From Eleginops maclovinus (lineage: Eukaryota > Chordata > Actinopteri > Perciformes > Eleginopidae), in contig NC_086365.1 of the NCBI RefSeq assembly GCF_036324505.1, positions 5,266,655 through 5,330,654 on the forward strand: DNA of 64,000 nt, written 5' to 3'. Made by a program: the position numbers and the translations under genes. This document shows, piece by piece, positions 1 through 13,614 of this stretch (its first letter is position 1; every line of letters begins with the position of its first letter). The notes beneath the pieces were generated by a model, which saw nothing but the letters and a program-made list of their open reading frames with translations, made no database searches and was not told where the DNA came from.

Positions 1-1705
1 CTCCACCACATTGCTGCCCTGCAGAGTAACAAAACAGCAGCTAAGTTAGGATTCAAGAAGCATTTGTACACCCATAACGAACAATGCAACAGTGTTTGTG
101 CTCCACATAGTCAACCTTCACAGGCTGTAATCTAAAAACAAACAATACAATAGCAGTACCGTTTACTTACAATGCCAATAGCAGCCATTAGCATCTCAAC
201 GTTTAAAGTCTTTAATTTTATCACAGTGGTTTGTGAAATCAGCAAATTATGTGGCTTATTTATAAAACTAAACGTCCTTATAAAGAACCACAACAATGCA
301 GATGTTTCCGCTCCAATACAAATCATGTATTCCACGTTTTTCCATACGAGTTGAAAAACATGTCCCACGTTATTAAAGCACACTGAACTCCATCACAGTG
401 AATATCAAGTATGCATTATGTTTCTTTTATTAACTTTAATCATCATAACATGGTAATCCACTTCATATGCAGATTGATATGGAAAGTCTGCACTGCAGTA
501 CCTCGTTGCCATAATGTAACTGATTAAAATGCGTGATGAACTACACCACATATGCAAATTCCAATAGTGGTAATAGTTTTTATTTTGTACAGAAATGAAA
601 ACATATGGTTATAAGGGTTCTGGCTTGCAGATGTGCGAGTGTGTGTGGTATTAAATTAGAATAAATATAAATTAAAAAACTGGTATGGTCTCCTTTGAAG
701 TAACCACACATTTAAGATTGTAATTATTGTTACATTTTAGAAGAGGTCTTCGTTACAGTATATGTGGTATCAATAAAACTGTCCTGGCTTATGGCATTTT
801 GTTTCCCCAATTAAGTCCATCTGTCTTATCCAGAGGTTTTCCAAGAAGGGCATTAATGAATTCTTGGTATTTATTTTAGCACTTCTCCAAGTGCTCACTG
901 CACTTTACATTACATATTACATATATTAGACATGGAATAGATTCAATACTGTGGACAATACCAACAGGAGCAATTTAGGCCTTAGTTTATGACTCCACTG
1001 CCACAGTAGGAGATTAGTAGGCATTAATCTTAGACTTGAACATAGTGAATTAAAAATGAATAAAAACACAGAAAATACATGATCACTAAGTTAAAGTGTG
1101 GTCATGGAGAATATAACAATTTTAAACATTTCTGTGTATATTTTTACCCAGCACTCACAAACCATTTACAAATTAGGGATTTCCCTCCTGATGATTGCCT
1201 GAATACCACTTACACGCCCACAGGTAAACTCACACCTGTGCTGCAGAGGCAAAAGTCCACACTGAATCCACATTGGATTTTGTAGGAGTTAATATAATAT
1301 AATTAACGGCCTTAAAAAGAAACATCTAAAAAAACAATACGCTATCCGAGACAGCAGTATTTCAGTAATCATGATACATTCGATGCAGAGCTTCAACCAA
1401 TAGTAAGGCATAGACAAATTAAGCATCCACAGTTTCCCCTTTAATTAACCTAATGGGAGACATTGAGACCTATCAGTCATCCCACCTCCAGAGGGAAGGA
1501 GAGAGTCTTCATGCAGGCAGATAATTAGAGGAAAAGCTCAATGCATGCAGGGAAGAGATGCGTGGATAGGAAGACAGCTGCACCGCATAGGGAGGCGATT
1601 CAGCCAGAAATATAGATTCTAACACAAGTGTACAGTAAAGCAAGGAAATCACCTCAATGATCCAAAACATATGGAAGGAGAGGGACTGTGTGACCAGCCT
1701 GGAGG

Positions 1706-1708
<3 letters not shown>

Positions 1709-1762
<54 letters not shown>
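1709..1762. repeat. (TC)n microsatellite
   Basis: This is an almost pure TC dinucleotide tract of about 54 bp with one TTT interruption near its end. It lies inside intron sequence. Confidence 0.95.
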
Positions 1763-2195
1763 ACACACTCTCTGGTGTAGAATTGAAGGATTGCACCTGT
1801 CAGTCCTTCCATAACTCCCTCCTGTCAAACTAATACCACTGATAGCATCCAGAAAGGAAAATAAAGCAGACAGATATCAGATAACTACTTTGCCTCTTCT
1901 TTAATTCTGTCCAGTGAGTGAGTCTGGGGACGTTTTGCTGTGATGCTATGACACTTTATGCTAGGTAAAACAAAGCTGTTTTCACTGCATGGACGATGCC
2001 TGCCATATTATATCTACTCATTTGTTTTTGTTTACATTTCTGCTGTTGCAGTTCCAAGAAAACTTTAGGAATTGCAAAGCTACTACTTGTTGTGGTGTTT
2101 CTGTGGACAATAATGACTGACTAAGGCAAAACTGCTTTTTCTTCGTGTAACCCTTTGTTGCATAATGACACTAACTGATTTTCAAATCTATAGAG

Positions 2196-2617
2196 CAGGG
2201 GTGTCCAAACTAAGGCCCGGGGGCCAACTGTGGCCCGTTGTCCAGTGTGAATTGGCCCGCAGCAAATTCTAACAGTATAATAGAATATGGCCCGCACCTG
2301 AAACGTATGCTTGTCTTGTATATCTTGTACTTCTTAAATATATATGTAAACATATATTACACAGTATTCATGTGTTGATAAGCCCAATGAAAAAATGTGT
2401 ATGCAACTAAATAAAAGAAAGCCCTATGCAGAGCTGTGTGTGTTTTGTTTTCTTAAAGCATATTCAAGTATCAAAACTTAATTGACCAACATTTGATTGA
2501 TTTTGCTAACTGATAACTTGACTTAAGAGGCAATACACCACACCTCTAGTGAGGGGCCCAGCCCTTAGTATGTTTTTCCTGATGCGGCCCTCTTTGAAAA
2601 GAGTTTGGACACCCCCG
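2196..2617. mobile_element. hAT-type non-autonomous element (MITE), 422 bp
   Basis: The left end CAGGGGTGTCCAAACT and the right end AGTTTGGACACCCCCG are inverted repeats with one mismatch in 16. They are flanked by an 8-bp direct repeat, CTATAGAG at 2188-2195 and CTTTAGAG at 2618-2625 (7 of 8 identical). An 8-bp target duplication and a CAGGGGTG-type end are hallmarks of hAT elements. The interior has GGCCCG-rich ends and an AT-rich centre with no transposase, so it would have needed a transposase in trans. The family name within hAT is not determined. Confidence 0.85.
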
Positions 2618-3672
2618 CTTTAGAGTATGTGTCTCTCCCTGTCTAAATGTACACCATCCTGGCATAAAGCAACATCCTTTTTGTTGTGTAAAAACATTAA
2701 ATACCCAACTGTAGAACCTTAAAACAACCTACCCCCCCCCCCCATTCTGCATTTCATTTCAAGTAATTAGTAAAAGTCTTCCATTATTGCATTTTCGTTC
2801 TGCTTTTACAATTATTTATTCGCCCTTAGTTTATTGATCCGTATGCACAGAATGCTAAACCAAACACACGGTTTATAAATCCATGCCTTTATTATTTTGC
2901 CATATGTGTGTTTGGTTTTATTTTGGGAGGTACTTTTAACTTTACCTTGTTGAATAAAAGTTTTAAATGTCAAAACACTTTGGACAGAAATGGCCCTTAA
3001 ATTGAGCTATTTCTCGAGGGCTCCACCAGTCTGCACTATTAAACATCGGGCGGCAGCAGCAGCAGTTTCTTATTGGGCTCATCCTGCGTAACCTTATTCC
3101 TTCCTCACCTACACCTTGGTCCCTGTGAGGAGAGAGCAGTTCATAGAGGAGCTCCCAGGCTGATTAATAGAGCCCAGAGCAAAGGCGGCTTTGGAGTTAC
3201 CATGTAATGACTGTGAGAGTCAGCGCCGGGTAGACAGGGGGGGACTCACAGGATTGAATAATTGCTCCCTGTTGGGATGCTGAAGGAAAGAGATAGAATT
3301 CCTAAATGTCTGTTCTTTTTGTCTTCTTCTCTATGCTGCCCTGTTTCACATTATGTTTCCACATTATGTTTGTCCCATATCTGCCATTTCCAAGTGCACA
3401 TAATGGATGAGGGGGAAACATATCACGCAGGCGCAATAATATTAATCGAGAAAGGAAACATTTGAGAAAAAGACAGAAAATTGCTATTGTGCTGTGCTTC
3501 CAATGCCAACGTAGTTTGTGTTGTTTGTGTGGAATGGTACTTTGAGTGGTACCAGTTTACCCCCTGGATCCCCACACTGCTATCCAGGCATTCTACCACT
3601 GCCCCTAATAATAGGATGGGTTTAATGCAGAGACTTAATAGTATTAGTATTCAGTCCTTTATATTGAGCATT

Positions 3673-3746
3673 ATCCATCCATCCATCCATCCATCCATCC
3701 ATCCATCTATCCATCTATCCATCCATCCATCCATCCATCTATCCAT
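3673..3746. repeat. (ATCC)n tetranucleotide microsatellite
   Basis: This is about 18 units of ATCC with several ATCT variants. The ORF through it encodes an IHPS-type repeat and is a by-product of the tract. Confidence 0.95.
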
Positions 3747-5081
3747 ATTAACTGTTTGCTGTGTGACGGTTGAATGTAGTTTTCTCCATCCTTCATTTTC
3801 CATTATATTTGAGAAGCAAACACTTTTATTCCGACTTACACTTCACGTACGATGACATTTCTAAACACTTTGTATGCAGATCTGGTATGAACACTAACAA
3901 AATGTGTTGTTGTTGGTGAAAGGTGTTGAGCATCCTTAGTGTTGATGGACAAACTACATGGCCTGTGGTTAGCTGGTTATACCACAGCACTTAAAAACGT
4001 CGCAGCAGTGGGTCACAAACACTCTGATCGCAGGAATTAAAATTCATACACAGCGGCAGGGGGTTGAGGCAAGACTAAAGATGGAGTAAAAATTGATATT
4101 CAGACATGGTAGTGGAGGCCATTATCCGCGCCAACATGCTTTGTAGAGTACCACAAATGATGCTCGGCCTACTGTATCTTTTGCTCTTTCATCCCTCGCC
4201 TTTTCTCTCATTCATTTGCTATTCTCCAATGCTCTGCTGAAAAAGAACTTGTCCTTTTTTCTCATTATTTTGCTTCCAGTCTCTTACTTACTATTCACAC
4301 CATCTGTCCTCACTTCACTTTTAGTCCTTTATTCAAATTCATTAAGTTGTTGTAAATACTTGCTTTCTTTATTTTATAGTTTAAAAAGCAGCTACTCAAG
4401 TTTCTCCAAATTGTTGCCGGTTTGAAATTCATACAAATGTATCTTTCAGAATAATACATTCTGTGTCATGGATATTGACCATATTTCATTTCATACATTG
4501 TTGTTTCCTGCCTCTTAGGAAAACAGTTGGTTCAAATTAATTTCCCCAGCCTTCCAGCTGCTCTTATCAGCAGCAGTTTATTTCTTACACATGGCACGAC
4601 ATCATGTCTTATCTCTTCATTTCTGACATTTATCTAGTACTGCGCCTACTTATCTTTGTAATTCCGTATATAAAACCTAACCCCTCTCTACCTTTGTCTT
4701 CATCAGCTGGCTTCTACTTGTTTTGTTTTTGAGTTATCGTTCTGCCTGAAAGCAAAGCATCCCGATAAAGGAGCTTTTACATGAAATGATGTCAGTATTT
4801 GTTTATCTCAGTGCCTCCACAATAAACTAACCCTCAGTTTATGCAAGCTTCTGCAGTATGTCTCTCTCAAGTGAGCGATAACAAAGCCTGCTATATCCAC
4901 TATTGTTCCCCCTCAGCCTTCTACTTCTATATTCTGGTCACATATCTTAGTGTCCAAGCTGCCATGCGCTGTTTAGTGGGGTGTATGTTTGATGGTAGTG
5001 ATTAGTGTTAACAGGGAAAGTGTGACGGCAGTCAGAGGACTGAGCAAGGTGAATTGAGTCTTCGTCTCATAAAGACGCCAA

Positions 5082-5103
5082 AGAGCCACTATAAAGTGGC
5101 TCT
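5082..5103. repeat. Perfect 9-bp stem hairpin
   Basis: AGAGCCACT and AGTGGCTCT are perfect inverted repeats separated by ATAA. It lies 27 bp from a second, longer hairpin. No function is evident. Confidence 0.8.
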
Positions 5104-5130
5104 GAACATGCATGAACTGAACACACTGCT

Positions 5131-5162
5131 TTCAATCAAATGCTACTCTTCATTTGATTGAA
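5131..5162. repeat. Perfect 12-bp stem hairpin
   Basis: TTCAATCAAATG and CATTTGATTGAA are perfect inverted repeats with an 8-nt loop. The stem is too short for a microRNA precursor and no transposon flanks are visible. Confidence 0.8.
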
Positions 5163-7473
5163 GGACACATAATGCCAGACCTTGCAATGAAAATTGGATA
5201 TGATAATGAAAAATCCAAGTGAAATAAGAATTAGTCATCTCTACACCACTTTCGTTTAATTGACTGCTTTGAATAGCATTGATTCAAGACCCTGTGGGCA
5301 GCTGTGTTCAGCAAAAAGCTTTAATAAACAGAAAGACATGGAAAGCATCTACCTTGAGAACACAGTAAATCATCCACCCATGAAACCTGGTTGAGACCAA
5401 GATAGAGCAACTTAAAGATTATGTACTTTCAGTAAGTGAAACGCTTCTGACAAAAATGTGTGTTGATTTATCCTACATGTGGGCAAGGTCAATGAGTCAA
5501 GGTGTGAACCTGATTCTCCAGAAATGATCCAACTTTAATTCTGCGTTACAGCTAACCCAAGTAGCTGTCCATGCTAGCAAAACAACATTAAGCGGCACTT
5601 CTCCCTGGTTGCCTTTTAAGCAAGCCAAAGTGCAAGAGAAGGCACTTTATGTGGTTCTGGGCTGACATTAGCAAGACAGCTAATCCGGGCTGTGGCTCAA
5701 AGTGTGTGGCTGTAATTGTGCTGTGATGGAGACTGTGCTTTGAGTCAGTGTCTTCTCGGTTGGTATACACACAATAGTCTATATGAGTCCACTTTCTATA
5801 TTCGGCTCCACTGTTCATTGTGTCCCCATCCCCCTACAACTACGTACAGTCATTTCAAAAGGGTGTGATTAGTCTTCATCCAGTGTCCTTCCTATCAATT
5901 GCTGTCTCCACAACAACCACTCAACCCATTTGATATTAAAGTGGAGCAGCATTTGTCCTCTACTGGCTGGTTAAGGTGACCAGACACGCCCACTCTAATG
6001 ACCCCCATTAGTGGTGATGGTGATGGTAGAATGGAATGGCCCATGTTTGTGTGAAACTCCTATATACTGAATCAGAATCGAGGTCAAATTCAGTTTCAAA
6101 CCAATCAATTCTACGGATGAACTTGAACTGGCCCCAGAATATAAAATAAAGCTTTACCTTTCTGATGCACATTGACTCGTTTTGGTTTGAATCTTTACTT
6201 TAATTTCCGATACTGAGTAGTACTGAAATTAATTTGACCCAAACCTCTCCTTGGAGAATCCACAGCCAAGGATAAAATGGAGGGCTGCAAATACCAATGT
6301 AATCCCTGAAGCTAGGGCCTGAACTGCATTAGAATCAATTTGTGGTAGTTCTCCCAAGGTCAGATAACATTAACTGTCTCTCTGTTTTAATCACACAACA
6401 AAAAGAGGTTTAAAACTTCAATTGGGAGCCCGGAAAAAACGTACGAAAAGATACGCCCTGAGAGAGCCCCAATCACAAAAGACAACTTTAAAGTCACTGT
6501 GATGTTTGTAAGACTGTTTCATCTTCAGCTCTTTTATTATTAATTGTATCCAAAGGCATTTCAGAGGAGATGACTGAGAGAAACATTTTAAGACAAGAGG
6601 GGTGAGGCCTGAGGAGCAGAACATCCCTTGGTCTCTTAGAAGTACTGTCAAAAACTCTTAGCAATTACAAACTAGTCACTAATGAGGGTAAAATATGTTT
6701 GCGCGCTGATAAAAATGGTATGTAGGCCTACTGATGTGTGTGTGAAGGGGTTTAACGACAAAATTTACAAATGTCATTTTTAGCTTCAAATATACTGCTT
6801 ATATTATACTGTTTATATTACACCTGGATAATTAGTTACCATAGCTGACCGAATCTATGTTTTCATATTAACACGGGTTATTTATACACTGGTTCACTGT
6901 TACAGTGAGTTGGTGACTAACTGGTGAAAATGTCAGAATGAGATCCTGATATTTTATCTAAAGTTTGGTGACAAAACTTAAAAGAAGAGAGTGAATATTT
7001 GACTTATATTAAACGGGTGGCATGATGGGAGGTCTGAGAACAACTTTATACATTAATGCAATAATATTTTGCTTTCTTACAGCTTTTTGTAATTCCCAAA
7101 TAGTACTCTTTCCATGTTGCGATATCTAGTTGTTTGACTTTACTTGCTGTTAATATTTAAACATGTTAATGCATTCATGTCATGTATTTTTTACTTTGTT
7201 AATGTATATATATAAACATATTGTTTACATCAAACATTATGTCAATACATCTCTATTGAATATAACAATAATGTAAAAAAGTAACAAGGAGGGAGAGTGC
7301 TGAAGAGGCTTTTATGTTGTGAGCACCATGAAACACAATTAATGGCAACTTTCCGTCTGCCCCAAAAGTAATCAGTATAAAATACTTGTGTGTGGCCAAA
7401 TACATATAGATACACACTGACCACGTGAGGGAGAAACACACAGGGAGAGACAGAGGTTCAGTGACTTCATCCT

Positions 7474-7487
7474 GTTGCCAGGGTAAC
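7474..7487. promoter_or_regulatory. RFX/X-box-like palindrome
   Basis: GTTGCCAGGGTAAC has the GTTRCC-N2-GGYAAC form bound by RFX transcription factors. It lies in intron sequence about 1.0 kb downstream of the SAM1 start exon. Binding is inferred from the motif alone. Confidence 0.4.
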
Positions 7488-8526
7488 CAAAGCAAAGAGA
7501 TGCAGGTCACACTGAGAGGAGGACGGGACACTAATAAACACATATACAAACGTCTTGATAGTTCACCTCATCTCAGGAAAGAACATTGGACTGAAGTGGC
7601 ATTATTCTTCAGCAGCCTTATCTAAAAAGACAACATTGTGCTCTCCTGGTTGTTAAACAGTCTTATAGTATTAGCACTATGCTTTTAAAACCCTGTGAAT
7701 TAACCCCAAAACATTTCTTTCCACTGAAATGTCGCCATTTTTCCCCAACAGCGACAATCTGCAACTCCACATAAAGTCCTGCAGTCAGCATCCCTCTGCT
7801 GCAGTTTCTCTCTACTCGTCTTCATCGCTACTCTTTGCCTTCCCTCTTAATCCTTTTTTCCTTATTCATTGTTTTCTTACCCTCTCTACCTGTGGATTTA
7901 AGTATTGAAGACACACTGACACACGCCAACATCAAAAGAATTTATGAATGCGAAATGAGCCAGCAACTTTCTCATTTTGCGTCACTGTAGATGAAAGGAT
8001 CATCAGATAAACCCTGGCTGCCTCCTGATCCGCAGGCTACAGGTGGATGGATGTGTTTCTATGAACGAGTGTGTGCAAAACCAATGAAACAAACATTGTT
8101 TTTGACATGCATCTTCAGTGAAGTGTGTGCATGGATTTCTGCAGCTTGATGCAGGCGTGGGATTTCTGTGCGTAGGAGGACCTCACATGGCATCGGTGGG
8201 GAGAGGCAGCGATGATTGAGAGTGAGGACGATAGAAAGAGGAGGATATCCAATAAATGAAAGAGATCAGTGTGAAGAAGGAAAAGGCTAGTCAAGCTGCA
8301 AAGAGAATGATGAGAGATGAGGAGCTGCACCTAAGGGGGCACAGAGAGCTTAGAGGGAGACGGGACAAACGGGTAGAAATAGCATTCAAAGCACAAAAAA
8401 GAGCAAAAACAGACAGTGAGGAGAGAACATCAAGGGAAGAGAATCCTTTGAAGATAAACATCCAACCCCTAACTCCCAGCCAAGAGCTCAGTTGTCTCCC
8501 CCAAAAACACTTGTGCCAACACTCAC

Positions 8527-8633
8527 CATGAACTGCACGTTGTCGAATCCATTTGCCAGCAGGTGGTTCTCGTACTGGACCAGGCCGATGGAGTCGAGCC
8601 ACTGACCCACAGACTGCATCGGGCAGCGGGGAC
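8527..8633 (-). CDS. anks1b: anks1b internal exon: start of SAM domain 1 (long isoform)
   Basis: In transcript sense the acceptor is CTCATAG before 8633 and the donor is GTGAGT after 8527. The 107-nt exon plus one nucleotide carried from the 10540-10609 exon gives 36 codons, GPRCPMQ then [11 protein letters not shown], ending in NGFDNVQFM. This is the first half of the first SAM domain (helices 1 to about 3). From memory it differs from mammalian ANKS1B only by conservative changes, such as TVGQWLESIGL to [11 protein letters not shown]. In the protein family the tandem SAM domains and a PTB domain follow, but those exons are not in the window. The exon is nested inside the alternative first exon 8527-8769. 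Phase 1 entry and codon-boundary exit agree with the neighbouring exon and with the known FM/GSNV junction. Confidence 0.95.
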
Positions 8634-8769
8634 CTATGAGGGGGTGGAGGGGCAAACGCTTCAGTAAGGAGTAGCCGTCCACGCGGTAGCAGCGACAGTC
8701 CGGCTGAGACAGCTGGCACTGCCACATCATGTTATGGCGGGCAAAGTGGCTGTCGAAGGAGCCCGCCAT
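8527..8769 (-). CDS. anks1b: anks1b alternative first coding exon (short AIDA-1-type N-terminus)
   Basis: The frame reads through the internal acceptor at 8633/8634 and gives [13 protein letters not shown], then [23 protein letters not shown] and [13 protein letters not shown]. The part from MMWQC onward matches the known start of the short mammalian AIDA-1 isoforms as I recall it (MMWQCHLS...[15 protein letters not shown]). Two starts are possible. The Met at 8769 has A at -3 and G at +4, and an in-frame TGA lies just upstream. The Met at 8730 corresponds to the mammalian start. If 8769 is used the fish protein has 13 extra residues. The short isoforms lack ankyrin repeats and are neuronal, postsynaptic and nuclear-shuttling proteins in mammals. 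The 5' end of the exon (UTR) cannot be placed. Confidence 0.9.
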
Positions 8770-9178
8770 GCTTTTGAGAGTCTTTCAGCAAGGCAGCAGG
8801 AAGAGGAGGAGGAGGAGAGTAAAGGGGAGGCAGGTGGAGGGGTGGGGAAAGGTGAAGAAAGAAGGAGGAGGATAAAGAGGAGGGGGAGGCTACGCTAGAG
8901 GCATGGTGAGGATGGAAGGGGGTCGGCATGCAAGGGTGCAAGCGGGTAAAGGGTAGGCGTCCAGATGCTGCCTTCTCTGAATCCAGCCCGAGAGAGGAAG
9001 AGAAGGGGGGAGGCTGAAGTTGTATCCAGAAAACAAGCTTCTGTCCTGGGGTTAAATCCTGCCAGAGATGGGTGTTGGATAAAACTGGAGGTATAGATCC
9101 GAAAGCAAGAGCCGCTTTCTTTTTCAGCTGTTGCGCTCGCTTGGCTGCTCCCTTCAGCGAGCGTGTGTATGTGTGTGT

Positions 9179-9217
<39 letters not shown>

Positions 9218-9500
9218 TGTGTGTGTGTGTGTAAGGCAGAGAGAGAGAGAAAAAGAGCGAGAGCTGCCTGCGCTGTAGATTTCTCTTTATCAAGTACTCC
9301 CACTCTCATCTGTATGCTTCTGCAGCCTCCTCTCTCTCCCTCTCTCTCCGAGCACTGCTTTACTCCCTCCTTCCCTCACTCTCTCCCTTTCTCTCCCTCA
9401 CTTTTGCCCTGTCTACCTCCTGTGTCTATCTTCTCTCACGGTGTCGATCGTCGCCCTGCTGCTCTCCATATAGCCGGCTCGCTCTGCTGATAATAGCCAT
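8770..9500 (-). promoter_or_regulatory. anks1b: Presumed internal promoter and 5' UTR of the short anks1b isoform
   Basis: An alternative first coding exon at 8769 requires a transcription start above it. Read on the minus strand, the segment is a GA/CT-rich leader with scattered CpG. A TATA-like GGCTATATGG lies at about 9466-9475, with a GC-richer patch around it. The exact start site is unknown. The TATA assignment is weak, and the leader could contain an intron. Confidence 0.35.
9163..9232. repeat. (GT)n microsatellite, imperfect
   Basis: About 70 bp of GT repeats with A interruptions. On the anks1b sense strand it reads CA and lies in the presumed 5' leader of the short isoform. Confidence 0.95.
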
Positions 9501-9539
9501 CATAACAGCTCCAGCTTCTTTGTCTGCAAGAAGCTTCCT

Positions 9540-9697
<158 letters not shown>

Positions 9698-10539
9698 ATG
9701 CTGGGTGTATGTATGCAGCCACATCTATATGTGTGCGTTCACTGTTTTGTGGTTCAGCTCTGTGTGTGTTGTTGTGGTGGGGTCTTGTATAGCACAAACA
9801 GGATTTCTCGCAGTGGTAACCATGGTTAGAAGAGGCTTTGCTTTCATAGATGAAAAGAGAGAGGAAGAGGGGAGGGGATCAGAAGGTGGAGGATGGGGGA
9901 GTTAAAACAGGGAGAGGGGGATGAATGCAGTAAATAGAGATGAGAAATGGAGGATTCAAGGTAAGCAGGTGAAGAAAAAACTGAAAATAGGGGGATTGAA
10001 GTGCACAATAAAGGCAGAGTAATCCATAAGCTCATATAAATAAAAAGAATAATTTGGATAAGTCTTAATTCAGGTCTTATTTTTGTAGTTTTGGCCACCA
10101 TTATTTTTGGTTAAAAGAAAACACTTTATTGCATGCTAGTAGGGAGACATAACCATTCATCATTTCTCTGTGGCTCCACCTCACCACCAGTTATTAGTGC
10201 ATGACCTCAACATGCTCTGTTTGCAGGTTGAACTACCTTACTGATGTAATCCATAGCACTTTATGGGTCAGAAATAACTATACAAAAATGTTAAATATAT
10301 TATCAGAGGCCTGAACAGGTCATTCTTAAAAGGCAAAAGATTAAAAGATTGACAACAATAATTTTTACTTTGTACGGCATCTTCAGCTTCTCTATCTTGT
10401 TTGATTGTGTAAATACTAGGCCGAACACATAACTTTACAGAGGTATAAGATCTATTTGTAATAAACCTGAATTATCCTCCAAGTCAGATTTACTGACATG
10501 CCCACAAAGACAGAAAAATAAGAATTGTGTGTATTTTAC

Positions 10540-10609
10540 CTGAAGTGACCTCCTTGATGTCCAATCCGCTGCCTATGCCTGCACCAATAGAGCTCATAAT
10601 CTTGTCGAT
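10540..10609 (-). CDS. anks1b: anks1b exon: IDKIMSSIGAG segment before SAM1
   Basis: On the minus strand TTTGTTCAG precedes ATCGACAAG and the exon ends TCAG before GTAAAATAC. The 70-nt exon encodes 23 codons plus one nucleotide, IDKIMSSIGAG then GSGLDIKEVTS. It starts on a codon boundary and passes one G to the next exon, completing GGT (Gly) of GPRCP. Mammalian ANKS1B has EEIDKIMSSIDVG followed by a short linker and then RPRCP, so both position and phase fit. It is missed by simple ORF listing because of its length. The segment is a short conserved stretch of predicted helical character just before SAM1. Confidence 0.93.
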
Positions 10610-12815
<2,206 letters not shown>

Positions 12816-12938
12816 CTCCTCCCACTCAGCTGTGAACGAGGGTGTCCTCTCCAGTCTTCCCCCTGGGCTGGCACCCTCTCCTGGGCTTGGATTGCCGGGC
12901 CCCTGGCCACGAGACCCAGACCCCCAGCCTTGCTCCTC
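12816..12938 (-). CDS. anks1b: anks1b exon: Gly/Pro/Ser-rich linker ending TPSFTAEWEE
   Basis: The acceptor TTGTCTAG precedes GAGGAGCAA, and GAGTGGGAGGAG is followed by the donor GTAAGAGG. The 123-nt exon is exactly 41 codons, phase 0 at both ends. It begins EEQGWGSGSRG and ends ERTPSFTAEWEE. Mammalian ANKS1B carries ERTPSFTSEWEE directly before IDKIM, so the 3' end is clearly orthologous. The preceding Gly/Pro-rich part is poorly conserved and looks disordered. Because it is phase 0/0, skipping it would keep the reading frame. It is too short and lacks a start codon, so an ORF search does not show it. Confidence 0.93.
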
Positions 12939-13614
12939 CTAGACAAGGAAACAACGAGTAGTTTTTATCCATTATCAAACTTCACACAGTCAGTAACAGG
13001 GTGGCCAAATATTCTAACCTTAACAATTTTGCAAGCTGAGCAATACCACTGTTAGATAATAGACCCGAGTCATGGAACTTTAGTCTATAATAAAGCAGTT
13101 TTCATCAAACAGATTATGTATTTAGCCTATCATTTATTTACAATGACTTAAAGCAGCAGTCTCATGAAATGTGCCGCACAGCAGGGGGGACTGTGGCCCA
13201 GATTACTGAGTTATCTAATTGGTTGCATTTCTGTGTAGCCTCACTCTGCATGATACAGCAAGATGCAAACTATCTCACAGGCTGATTTTAATTTAAATAA
13301 TCTGTACTGAATATTTACATTTTAATTCCTTTGCACTCATTGCTACCTCACCGCTAAACTAAACTTTTATAACAACAGAGACACTTTCAAACTTTTAATA
13401 AAGTACACTTTGATGTTTCACTTGGCCAATATCAGAATGTGTCAGACAGCCAAACATCACAGAGAAAAGACTTCAAGAATGAATCTCTCCTTCATAATGC
13501 AACATAAATGCTGGGCTCTATGTTATCAATAATGCTCATATTAAATTGTGGTTCGCAACTCTGGATAAGAAACACAAAAGAGATTTGAAAGTAGAATTGC
13601 TAGCAACCACTGAC
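12939..13614 (-). other. anks1b: anks1b intron, 676 bp
   Basis: A short intron with donor GTCAGT and acceptor TTGTCTAG. Nothing else recognised in it. Confidence 0.85.

Larger units (their letters stand above)
1..8526 (-). other. anks1b: anks1b intron downstream of the SAM1 start exon (left end open)
   Basis: This stretch follows the donor at 8526-8525 of the exon ending in VQFM. I looked on the minus strand for the next expected exon (the rest of SAM1, which in mammals begins GSNVMEDQDL) and found nothing matching, so the intron is at least 8.5 kb and its acceptor lies outside the window. It contains a CT tract, an ATCC tract, a hAT-type MITE, two short hairpins and one RFX-like palindrome, listed separately. 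The short ORFs here have no family resemblance and no splice context, and I regard them as chance. Confidence 0.8.

Noticed and set aside
3673..3746. Possible CRISPR-like array of short direct repeats
   Set aside because: Simple ATCC tandem repeat without spacers, in a vertebrate intron.
1..8526. Search for the remaining SAM1, SAM2 and PTB exons
   Set aside because: No minus-strand segment encodes the expected conserved motifs; the exons must lie beyond the left edge.
8291..8725. 144-codon minus-strand ORF overlapping the SAM1 exon
   Set aside because: It reads the exon in the wrong frame and continues through the splice donor into intron.
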